Positions 1-11,800 of a DNA stretch of 64,000 nucleotides are shown here, one piece after another. The notes beneath the pieces were generated by a model. It worked only from the letters and a program-made list of their open reading frames with translations. It was not told the DNA's origin and did not search any database. Each line of letters starts with the position of its first letter. The first letter of the stretch is position 1. This stretch comes from Hevea brasiliensis (Eukaryota > Streptophyta > Magnoliopsida > Malpighiales > Euphorbiaceae): contig NC_079510.1 in NCBI RefSeq assembly GCF_030052815.1, positions 46,900,725-46,964,724 of the forward strand. Direction: 5' to 3'. The translations under genes and the position numbers were made by a program.

Positions 1-87
1 CAAGATTATATAGCAATAGAATGTCATAAGTTATTGCAATGTATCGTGATTGAACATGAAATTCTTCACTTAGTTTATATTTAATAC

Positions 88-3000
88 CTTGTTCTTTCAC
101 TGCCTTGCCTCCCAAAAAACCTTTCCACCAAAGAATGCCTACAACAATGAGAATGAGGAACAAAGGCAAAACTACAGCTCCAGCCACAATGAATTTCTTC
201 CTTTTGCCTCCACCAGGAATGGGAGGCTTGAATTCTGTGCAAAATTAGAGAAAAGCAAGACAGTGATAGTCAGATTGCACTATATGTACACAAGTCCACA
301 CAACCATGTGCATATAAACAATGCAATAATAATAAAAGTTTTACTACCTACAATATATCTATATGCATGTTCTGTATGTCATTCTAGCTGATGTGTCATA
401 CAAGATAACACAAAATTCTTAAATATAAGAGGTACAACTTGCCTGATTCCACACTGATTGCAGATATTAGAGGACCATATGTTCCTCTTCTTGGGACAGC
501 TGTTGTCCCCTTCCCAGCCCAATGAAAGTGGATCTCTATGGTTCCATCCTTAACAACTGCTTTAAAATTTGGAATGATCACCTTATCTACCCCTCCTGCT
601 TCCTTTACAATATCAAAATCCTTCAACACAAGATTTTCCTACAATATACAAATTTAATCATATCATCTTCTGTTACAGATAAAGCACATAAATGAAATTG
701 ATTACCTGGATATAAACATCAAATATCCGTCTCCCTAGACTGTAATAGGAGCTATTATCCCTGAGTACTATCTCTGCAAAGTGAAGCTTCACATTGTAAT
801 TCCCATTCACTAAACAACGCACATAGTATCTAAGGGAGAGAGGAGAGAGACGTGCTCTTTTGTACAATTCAGAATTCTTCATACTGAGGATGGAAAAATT
901 TTGTGCCATATAGTCACTTGCAGATCTATTTTTATCCCAGAAATGTCCTGTATTACTAATTTCCCAACTCTCCCTAGTGGGAACATATTTTGCTGCGGCT
1001 CCTGACTCTTCATCTGCTTCATAGCTGATGCCTCCAACAGTGGTTGCACCTCCACCACAATTTATATGTAATGAATATCTGTCTATACAGTGATTGCAAC
1101 AAATTAATAGTGATTAGATATGAACAACTATAAAAAAGTGATAAGGATGAAGTAACAAAAATACGTTATTATTTTTTTCTTTTGGTTCCATTCTTCGACG
1201 TGAAATCCAAAGAGGAAGGCCTCAAAAATAATTGGAGGATGTACCATGTATTTTGATTAAAAAATGACTACCTTCTGAACAAGCAAAGTTTTCCAGGCAC
1301 TCGACAGCTTTTCTGAAAATTGTATGAGAAAGAATTATCAGCTATTATTAAAAGGCGAAAGAAAAAGTAAAGAGGAGGAGTAGTTTTGTTGGGGGGGGGG
1401 GGGGTGGGTGGGTGGGTGGGGGAGAGGAGGGGGAGGGGGGTTTGATTTTATCTTTAAAAGTTTAGCAAAGCAGAATCTTACGAGTTGTTCCCTCCTGAAG
1501 TGCTTTTAAACAAATTTCTAATGGATCAACAAAAAGATTTAGTTCAGAAGTATGAAGTAAACTGACATTTTTAAGCAAAGAAAAGACCAGGAAAAAGATG
1601 TTCTTACAGTGTATCTCGACAAGTAGTTGGCAATGAGCTTTCTGAAAAATTATTGCAAGAAAGGTCTATTTCACTGCACACAAACATTAAACTTCTTTTA
1701 ATACCTTTACAATGTAGAGTTAAAAGAAAATTACAATAAGCAACTATTATGTTCATATGCTTATGTACAAAAAATCTTTACATTCTTCTATCACCAGAAG
1801 AAGAAGAAATCCTTAACTTCTTTGAATTAAATTTAATTATCAGTAGCCCATCAATATGTATGATTTTTTGAATCTTGCAATTCCATTGTGATCAGTCAGG
1901 CTAATCATACATCTGACCCAGACCTTGCCTCAACTTTGGGTGGCATTTAAGAAACAGGCCACATCATGGGGGGTAGCCTTCCACTCCCTAAACCCCATCT
2001 TGCTAGATCAACAAGAAAAAAGCCCCCTCATCCATAAGGAAATTACTGGCCCTAGCTAAGGGATTTGATCCCAAGACTTCATGGTTCTCAAGCACTTGGC
2101 TTGAGGCACTTGAACCACCAGGCCAATTGTTAGTTCAATGCTTGACATTACTATTAAAGAAAAAGAACTAAGCAACAAAAGTCAAATTTGAACACACATC
2201 TAAATTTCCAAAATAAAGCAAGAAGCAAAGTGAAATTGTAAGTAAAATAAAATAATTTCCCCCATATTCTATATGGCAGAGTGGAATCTGCAACTGGGCC
2301 TAAAGAGGCAAATCTTTATTCAAATTAGAAATTTGCACACGCACACATTTGTGCTTGTATTTTTATAACCATGCATGCATAACAAAAAAAAATGTTTCCA
2401 TAGGACAAAATAATAAAAAACATAATCAAGTATCTTCAAAAAAAAAAAAACAGATTTAAATAAACACACGTACGCATGAGTATCTCCATTCTTGAGCCAG
2501 TCTGGGATGGGTCCAGAAAGCAAGTTGCTTGTCAGATACCTGTTCATTAAGCAGCATCATGTCATTTTGTTATCATTTCAATTTGGTGGAAAGCAGGATT
2601 GGAAAGCAGGATTAAGATTCAGCTTAAAAGGCAATTGCTGACTGTCAAGGGAGTAAATGGAAACTCATGCTCTCCAAAGTGTTAGCATCATATGGTTTTT
2701 TCCTCTTATATCAGGAAAAAGAAGAATGCTACTCAACTTCTCTTCAAGCATCATTACTATTTCAAAATCTTTGGAAAAGTAAAATTCCAAAGGGCTAGAT
2801 AAGTGTGGTGGCTATCTAACAGTATTAAATTTTGATGCGAAACTTGTAAGGCTGCCTACTCAAATAGTTTTCACAGAGTTTAAAGCAATTATCGACAGAG
2901 AAGGATATCCATGCACTAAAAGATATGTCATCTACCATCATTAACCTAGATACTTACACATTCTCCAATTCTGTTAGACCTTCAAGATCTCTTGAAAGAT

Positions 3001-5459
3001 TTCCTTCCAATTTGTTGAAGCTGAGATCTCTGATTTAAAAAAAAAAAAAAAACAAAGTGCAGATGTCACCATTACAGTAATTGCTGGGAAAATAATTAGT
3101 TAATTGTAATCTAAAGGATGTATAACTCCAACTATCTCAATATTTCAATTTTCTAGTAGAAGCAGAGAGAAAAAAGAAAAAAAGAGAAGAAAAAGAAGAA
3201 GAAAAAGAAGAAGAAGAAGACAGGCAAGGGAACAAAATATTACAAAATTTTCAGGTTTGGCCTTGCTCCAATATACAGTGGGATAGATCCATATATACTA
3301 CAATTCCTCAACATCCTGCAACTTAAATTATCTTCACATCATTCTCAAAAAAAAAAAAAAAATTACACATAAACTGCAATGGAAAATATTATGATTTTAA
3401 ATCATCCATCAATGCTAATAATGGCTTACAGCAACATAATCTCTGTCATGTTCTCTAAATGTGGAAACTCTGAACCTTCTCCATGTAAGTCACTAATTCT
3501 TCTACATACAGAATAAGACATAATTGGCAGATATGCAATTTTCAAATTTTCAAGTGCACACAAGGAAGTGAGTTTAAGTAAGACTGTAAGAGTAATTGAC
3601 TTGAAAGGCATAACTTACAGTTCGGTTAAATTGTTCAAAGCAGAAATGCTAGAAGGAATAGGGCCTTCAAAACCACTAGCTTGGATCTCTCTGTTAGCAT
3701 ACCATTCAAAATTGATTTAGATTTCCCCTTGGAGGGGGAAAAGGGCAGGCATGTATTAATAATTTGAGACAGAAAAAGTACATACAATTTTTGAAGATTT
3801 TTCCAGCTTTGAATAAAACTTGGTATTTTTCCGCTGAAGTTGTTGCTGCTAATCCTACTGCATTTTAACCAACGCAAAAACTAGATTAAAAAATACCAAA
3901 CCTACAGATATTAATTTGACAAATAAAATCCAAAGCTAAGATCAAAGAAATATTGTCAAATGTTACAAGGATTTACAGCTCTGTTAGTTTGGTCAAATTA
4001 GCGAGAGACATAGGTAAATTTCCAGTCAGATTGTTTGCACTTAGATAACTGCAAGAAAAGGGAAAAAAATCAATGTCAATACACTCTATTTTTTTTTTAA
4101 TTAAAATCAGAGAATTTTTCTGACTGGAAAGGTTAAGGGGACTAACAGAATCTCCAAGTTAACCAAGTTTCCAAGCTGAGGGGTAACAGTTCCTGAAAAC
4201 ATATTGTTCTCAATGCTCCTGAATAAATTCTCCCTCAAGATTATCACAGGCTAATCAAATATAGTAAACAAATTTACACTAAAAAATGATAAAAGAGAAA
4301 TGGATAGAGCTATCATACAAGGCTTTAAGTGTAATAATGTTTCCTAGATAGCTTGGGATTTGTCCTGTCAAGCGGTTAACAGAAAGGGACCTGCAGCTTA
4401 CACATTCTATTAATTCAGTGTGAATGGGCATTCAAGAGCTATCCTAACATTGACTTACAGAAATTCCAACTTTGTAGAAGCCCATTCACTTGGTATATTA
4501 CCACTAAGGTAGTTACGAGTGAGATCACTGTAAAACAAATGAAATATTAGTAAATGAATTGAAGCTTTCAGTACATTTTCAGGTGGTTACATGATGTATA
4601 CAAAGGGAAAGAAATTAGGAAAATTTTCTTACAGTTTCTTGAGGTAAGGTAATTTTACAATGGCACGAGGCAGCACACCAGCAAGATCTTGCGCTTTGAG
4701 AAGTCTATCACAAAGATTTCAAAGTCTATGAATTCCAAAATTAATTGCAAGAAATTTCAAAACTTAGTATTGTCTATCAATTGCACAGTGAAATGACACC
4801 CCCCCCTCCCCCCAAACAAAATAAATAAATAACTTATCTAACAACAGCTGCAGAATACTCTTTCAAGCTTTCTATCAAATACCATATTATTACAAATTAT
4901 TAAGCCAATGCTCTGAAATTAACTTGTGCTAAGCTAGTTTTCAAATCATAAAATAGAAATAAACGACGTTGGTTTATTTACAACGATAAGAAAATGGATT
5001 GTCCAAGCTAAGAAGGGACCTTACATGCTTTCAACATGGCATTCACCTCCTATATAGGAACAATTGCAAATTACACTATTGCTGTAATAAGGCATATCGT
5101 TCGATTGTGGTGTCACCCAATTTGTGTCATTACTACAAGGATCTACTTTAAAGTTCCAATCCTTTTTGCCCAATTGAGTTGCTACTTCTCGTAGAGCTTC
5201 CACTACAACACACATCAAGCTCGTTACTTTCTTTACTTTCAGGATCAAAATTATCTTTTCATTTTTCTGGGTACGTAGGGAATGGGAAGAAGCAAAAGAA
5301 GACGAAGAAGAAGAAGAGAGAGATACCCTCCTCGGGAGGAAGATGCCCTGCTTGTGCTTTAACTTTGATTGATCCAGTGGCCATGAGAACCAGCAGTAGA
5401 ATTATAGTTGACCCACTCACGGTCTCTAAAAGTTGACGAATTCCTGCCATCTTCTTCAT
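88..5459 (-). CDS. Gene A: LRR-malectin receptor-like kinase (LRR VIII-2 type), ectodomain and membrane exon; kinase off the left edge
   Basis: Predicted plasma-membrane receptor kinase. Exons read from canonical splice sites (high to low): 5327-5459, 5025-5202, 4633-4704, 4459-4527, 4319-4390, 4147-4218, 3977-4048, 3786-3857, 3619-3690, 3430-3501, 3244-3315, 2958-3029, 2474-2539, 1608-1673, 1482-1517, 1272-1312, 706-1082, 443-638 and 88-234. They join in one open frame of about 652 residues: signal peptide (1-35, ending IKVKAQ), N-terminal cap with WNFKVDPCS (45-103), LRRs to about 386, malectin domain 413-603 (HINCGGG at its start, [10 protein letters not shown] in the middle), then a hydrophobic segment in the exon at 88-234. 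The start at 5459 opens the signal-peptide exon; a second Met lies three codons on. The intron after 443-638 has a GC donor. No lesion was seen in the window. The kinase exons lie left of base 1, so function cannot be judged. Confidence 0.9.
1391..1440. repeat. G-rich low-complexity tract in a gene A intron
   Basis: About 50 bases of almost pure G on the plus strand, with GGGT spacers in the middle (a run of 14 G, then several GGGT units, then G-rich runs with A). It lies in the intron between the 36-nt and 41-nt linker exons of gene A, so the transcript carries C-rich RNA here. The DNA strand could fold as a G-quadruplex. Confidence 0.8.
1866..2128 (-). mobile_element. tRNA-derived SINE in a gene A intron
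   Basis: On the minus strand the segment opens with a pol III A-box-like motif (TGGCCTGGTGG, near 2113-2123) and has a B-box-like motif (GGATCAAATCC, near 2060-2071). An unrelated body follows and ends near a short A-run at about 1866. This is the layout of plant SINEs. It sits in the intron between two LRR-region exons of gene A. I could not find a convincing target-site duplication, so the ends are approximate. Confidence 0.55.
3171..3221. repeat. AAG/GAA-rich microsatellite
   Basis: Impure purine tract of AAG, GAA and A-runs on the plus strand inside a gene A intron, just beyond the acceptor-distal side of the LRR exon at 3244-3315. It reads as a polypyrimidine stretch in the transcript. 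Confidence 0.8.
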
Positions 5460-6960
5460 TCAATTAGCTGCAATGCCAAGGCTCTGTATTATAATGGGCT
5501 ATGGCTACTCTTCTCGACTCTTGAGTACATGGAAGAGCTCACGATTTTTATTTATTTATTTATTTATTACAAAGCTGTATGTATCTTTTAGGATTCATCA
5601 TGTGATGCTTTATTTACTTACCAGAGTCGTTTAAAATTACTCTTCTTCAGACTAAAATCCCATTGCGTTATCCTCAAAACTCAAAAAACAATTGGCAGAG
5701 CAACGCTTAAAACCTGCAACCACATGGCCATGGGCCCATGACCCATGCATGTATATTACGTAACCAGTTTGAGCTTAGCCGTAAGATGGGGCCAATCCGT
5801 TTTATATGTATATATTCAATCCGCATTGCAAGTAACATTGTGTTTTCTTTAACACCTAATAAAACTTTAAATTAAAGAAACAAGAATCTGTAGAAATTTG
5901 ACCTTTCAAAACAAGGTCGCTTCATCTGCGATACAAGGAGCTCCGGGCCAGTAGCTTTTCCACCGAATACCAACAACGAACACCTCAGATACTGACTCTT
6001 TTCCTGCTCAAGTAAAAGTCGAAACACGCGGAAATCTCATTGATGTCCAAATACATACTAAACATTCCAATATATTATTACTATTTGGATGAATCAAATG
6101 AGTTATAAAATAAAATATCAACCTTTTCCAAATTAGGGACTTTTAGTTTATTTTTATTGTTAATAATAATTAATATTTATATATTAATTAAAAATTATTA
6201 ATCTCATTATCAATAATTAATATGAGTTTTTAGTTATCTATTATTTAATATTACGTTATATATCAAACTAAAATGTTATTTTAGTTAATTTTTCTCAAAT
6301 AATAACTCACACTAAGTAATAAATATAAATAATTAAAATTATAATAAAAACTAAAATAAACTTTAAAATTTTATATAATAATAATTTAAAAAATTTAAAT
6401 AATACCTGCACAACGTGTGAATTTTCCTATTAACAAGGTTCGGTTCAGATACAGTGCTAACTTATCTTCCAATTAAGGGTGAATTTTTCCACGTGGTCAA
6501 ATGGTAAGTCGTGGTTTAACTAATGCTTACGAGAGGTTTTTTTTTTTAAATAATAATTATTTACTTTCTTTTTTAACAGATTACATCAAAGTTAACTTTT
6601 CCTTTTCGTTCCCCTTCTAATATGCTTTTGATGAAATATTGAACTTCAATTCAGTCTATTGAAAACCTCTTTCAGAATTTTCATCAAGAACTATCAAGAA
6701 ACAAGGGTGCAAGTTAAAATTTTGAGCCTCAAGCAAGATTATGGAGAGGGGTTTTATCTACTCATATCATGTATAACAACAATGAAACATTAGCTTCCAT
6801 TTAGTTTTCTTCCTCAAAAAGCCTGAGACTGAAATATAGTGAATAAATACAATCAACCGGAAACAACATCATGTGTTTTATAGCAAGATGATTACTTTTT
6901 TTACACAGTTGAGAATCATCCTGTCATTTTGTGTTTTCACAACTTGAATGGATAAAGATC
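5460..6960. other. Intergenic region between gene A start and gene B stop
   Basis: This 1.5-kb spacer holds the 5' flank of gene A (about 5460-5900, with a TTTA microsatellite at 5545-5567) and a very AT-rich stretch (6050-6420). It then runs into the 3' flank of gene B. No reading frame, RNA gene or transposon end was recognised. The promoter of gene A should lie here, but no core element could be assigned with confidence. Confidence 0.6.
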
Positions 6961-8790
6961 CTATCCAGATGTAGATGATGAACCAATCTGTATATTATCT
7001 GATGAATAAATGAGGGATTGAGTTTCGCATGAATAGTGGAGCAAAATTTGATCATGTTGGTTTGTTAAGGAATTAAGCATCATTTCATCACTGCACAAAC
7101 TTGGCTCCATAACCAATCCATCAACAGCAGCCCGGCCTTCAAGCGTACTTACTACAGCAGACATGGTAGGCCTATGCGAAGATGAAGGATTAGTGCACAG
7201 CAATGCTACCTTTATCATTCTAATTGCTTCTTCCTTGTCAAAGTTAGACTCCAATCTTGGATCAATCAGTTCTAGTAGATTTCCATTGTGTTGTAAAACA
7301 TGCGCCTGAAACCATAAAAAAAGAAATTGGTCACCTAGCAAGAAAAACTTTATTAGAATTTTAACATCATATACAATTGCTTCATCACATTTCTTAACAG
7401 ATAAAATCTAGATTATTTAAAGATTGATATCAGCAAATAGCTTTTTGGAGATGTTTAGCATGACTCGAAATTATGAGTAAAGTATTTGGATTTTTATTGA
7501 AACAAACAGATACTTATTTTGAAGAAGCATGTTCTCCAAAAATGCAGCTTTCTTCACATCCATCTGAAAAATGTGACTGTAAATCTTACCCAGTCTACAA
7601 GGCATACAAAATTTCATCAGGTCGATGTTTCATATTGTTCTTTCCAGCAACAGTTTCCAATGCAACAACTCCAAATCTGTAAACATCTGCCTTCTAGGTT
7701 AAGAGAACCATAATGCATATTCTGGTGCCATATATCCACTGCAACGATTTAATAATTTGAAGACTTTAGCATATGCCATCATAGATTGACTACAATCTAG
7801 TAATAAGTCCAACACACCAGGGAATGAGAGGAAAAGAGGTGCTTTTGTTCAATACGGTAACTGATAATACTTGAACAATGAAATGATCTGACTCACTTTC
7901 AAGAGCTTATGAGTTACGCCTAACACATATATGATATTGCATTTTGTGCTCTACAAACAAATTTGAAAAGCAAAGGAGAAAAAAATGAGAATCTACCACC
8001 AAAATTATGCAACAGAAGTTAGTTGACCTAGAATGAAGAGAACTCAAAAATTAAATAGAGAAAAAGAAGAAATGTGAGCTCACATGGTTCCAGCAACTCT
8101 TGTGCTGATGTGGGTGTTCTCCTTTTCATCAAGCTTAGCCAAACCAAAATCAGAAATCTTAGGATTCATGTCCTTATCAAGCAGTATGTTAGTAGTTTTG
8201 ATGTCTATATGACCAACTTTTAGAGGGGATTCTTCATGCAGGAAAGCCAGACCTTTTGCTATGCCAACACAAATCTTGTGCCTTGTAGGCCAGTCCAATG
8301 TCAGTTGGCCTTCTTTTTCACCTATAGTCAAATACAAATAACCCAATCAACACCCTAGTTCTTACTATATGTCATTTATAATGTTTCTTAGGCTTCTTGA
8401 TGTATTTGAAGGACTTAACAGGAGACTTACTAAACAAGACATGCGCAAGGCTATTGTTTTCCATGTACTCATATACCAACAATAATGGACTCCCTTCAAC
8501 ACAGCAACCATACAATCTAACAAGATTTGGGTGCTGTAAAGCAGAAATCATGCCTACTTCATTCAAAAATTCTCGATTTCCCTGATTTGATTCAGAAGAA
8601 CGCTGCTTAACTGCAACTATAGTTCCATCTGATAATATTCCCTGCAATAAGAATATAAAGTAAATCTATGTGTTAATTCAATATTTCATTATTTAGGACA
8701 ATGCAACAGAACTCAACTCAACCAAATCATAATCGCAAACGAATTCAATCTTGCTTAGGTTAGGACATGTGAGGAAAGAATAGAAAAGAA

Positions 8791-8824
8791 GATACAAATC
8801 CAAAACCGCCTTACCCAATCTTTC
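8791..8824 (-). repeat. Partial second copy of the glycine-loop exon end in pseudogene B
   Basis: A stretch of about 34 bases resembles the 3' part of the neighbouring kinase exon (about 8882-8916), including the motif that encodes the end of the glycine loop. It looks like a small local duplication that then decayed. The match is short and judged by eye. Confidence 0.35.
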
Positions 8825-11800
8825 ACAAGTATACAAAGAATTTTAAATAAATGGAAAAAAAAAAAATTGTACTGTACTTTGCATACAAATCCAATACTGC
8901 CTTCCCCAATCTTGTTTGCTGTTGAAGTTGTTAGTGGCAGTTTCAATTTGTCTGAAGGAGAAAATACCTGTTTGCAGATCTAACTCTTCTGCTTCTGTAC
9001 AAGGAACAAAGATTTGTAATAGAAAAAGAGAAAAGGAAGAAAGAAAAACAGCTTGTAATCTTGAATAGCTTTAAGAACCCTAATCTTGGTTGAAGATTTT
9101 GAAGCCCATCTCTTGTCATATGACTTATTGGTAGTGTCATCACATGCAATAGTAATAAACAAAACATTACATAGAATTCACAAATGAAATATGTCCAATT
9201 CTTCCTGATGACTTAGAGGATTGGTTTTAGACATTTGTTAAATATCTGCAATCTTTGGTTCAGCCATTTAAAAATTTACAGTGCAGTTTTGGGGGCTTAT
9301 GGATGGGTGACTTCAAGTATTGTTCAGCATGACTAGAAGGAATTGTTATTTGATTTTGGTTTTTGTTCTGGTGCATCATTTAGCTTACAAGGATAACTTC
9401 TTACATTTTATAATCTCCTTCCTTCCCTTAATAAAATTTATTCTTTAGTAATAAAAAAATGTTTCCAACAATGACAGCAATACCGGCAATGAACTCAATT
9501 GCATTATGGCCATTTGAGCCACCATTGTAATTTAGAAGTGGCCAAAAATATATTGGAAAAATGGGAACCCATTTTTTACATTCCTACAGTTGCTAATGTG
9601 GCAGCCATTTCGGAACACATGACAATGTAAAACATAGAATTGCAAGACAGCAAGGAAAAAATTTATGTTTCATTCATTCTAGGCATATGAAAATAAGATG
9701 CTGCTACCTCATGCTATAATATAGTCATCAATTACAGACATTTTTGCACATTGATGCAGAAAATATAGAGTACCTTGGTCCTTTAACATCTTTCCGCATG
9801 TATAACCTTTCCACCAAATGGTTCCTGCAAAACAGAAAAGGAAGAACAATAGAAAAACTGCAGCTCCAACTCCAGGCAAAACAAATTTTTTCCTTCTGAT
9901 CTTGAATTCTGTGAAAAATTAGAAAAAAAAAAAAAGAGGAATGTTCAGTGATTGTCAGCTTGCAGCATATGATCTTATATACGCCAAAAGAAAAGGTGGA
10001 CATGAGTATGTGGATTATTAAATATTAACACTTAACCTTAATATGATATATGGATATACTTTATAGACCATTTAAGACAACTTAAAAATAAAAAATATAA
10101 GAGGTATAACTTGCCAGATTCCACATCAATGGCAGATATGAGAGGACCGTATGTTCCTTTCTTTGGGGCAGCAGTCGTCCCCTTCCCAGCCCAACGAAAG
10201 TGGATCTCTAAAGTTCCATCCTTAACAAATGCTTTAAATTCCCGAATGAACACCTTGTTCACCCCTTGTGCTTCCTTTTTTATTTCAAAATCCTTCAACT
10301 CGAGTTTATCGTAAAACATAGTCATTTAATGAAAACACCTTCTATTACAACCAGAGCAAATAACATGAGGTTGATTACCTGAATATAAACATCAAATATC
10401 TGTCTGCCTAGACTGTGGAAGGAACTGTTGTCCCTGATAACTATCTCTGCAAAGTGAAGCCTCACATTGTAATTCCCATTAACTAGACAACACACACGAT
10501 ATGTGAGTGAGAGAGGAGAGAGGCATGCTTTCATGTACAATTTGGAGTTTGTTACTTGTGAGATTCGATACATTTTGTGCTATGTAGTCATTTGCGGACA
10601 GTACTTCATGGTCAACATCCCAAAAATGTCTGATGGTACTAACGTGCCAGCTGTCTCTCTCAGGGAAATATTTTGCTGCACCTCCGATCATGTCATCTTC
10701 TTCATAGGTGATGCTTCCAATGGAAGTTGCTTCTCCATCACAATTTATAAACACCGAAGTTCGGACTGAACAATAATACTGATATGTTAATGATGACAAA
10801 ATATGACTGAACATAACAAAAGATAAAAATGAAATTTTCCGTAGCATATGCTGTTAATTATCCTTAATGAAACTGTAGTTTTCTTTTCCTGTCATTTCTT
10901 TGAAGCTTAGAAAATAATTCAGCCATACATCATGAACTTTGATTGATGAAAAGTATAGCAACCTTTTGAACAAGCATAGTTTTCCAGGTACTCCATGGCA
11001 TTTCTGGACAGTTGTTACATGAAACAATATCAGCTTAATTATGTGAAGCCAAAGTAAAGGAAAGAGACAAAATAAAAATTTAAAAATATATGTTGACTAT
11101 CCTAGAAATCTAGTTAAATTGAAGCTCACAAGTTGCTCCCCCTTGAGGAGCTTTTGAACAAGTTCCTGACCAACCAAAGAAGTCAAATTTTATAATTTAG
11201 AAGAGGGAAGCAACATTCTTCCAGCAAAGGAAAGATGGGGGAGGAAAAAGAATGAGTTGCTCTCACAGCGTTTCTCTACAAGTATGTACCACAGAATTTT
11301 GAGTAAAATTATTGTAAGAAATATCTATCACACTGCATAAAAAAACCAATGTGTTTTATAGCTTGGAAAACCAAAATCCAAGTATATGTTAGAATATTTT
11401 TGCTAAAAATGTTACTACTGCAAAGAAAGAATCATTGCTCAGACTTCAGATACAGCTAAACACAAATCTTCTTCATCTAGGACTGTAAGTTAATTTAATA
11501 GTTGTCTATGCTGTTAATATGATTTTTCAAAAGGCAAAAGTTATTAATTTATCAAGAATGTGCTAATATGATTTTTCTGAAGTTTGTACCATCCCAGAAA
11601 CTACAAAATGGTTAATTACAGGTAATCCAACATCTAGTCCAAGCTAAGCCTTGCTGGATTTTCAGCCAAGTTGAAATGAATCAGTTGAAGCATACTAGTG
11701 ACTGACATCAGACAAAAGAGTTAAATAATGAATGTTAAGCCTAAGAACTCATAAGTTAAAACTAAGAACACCTATATCTATTTCCCCCGATGTATAGATC

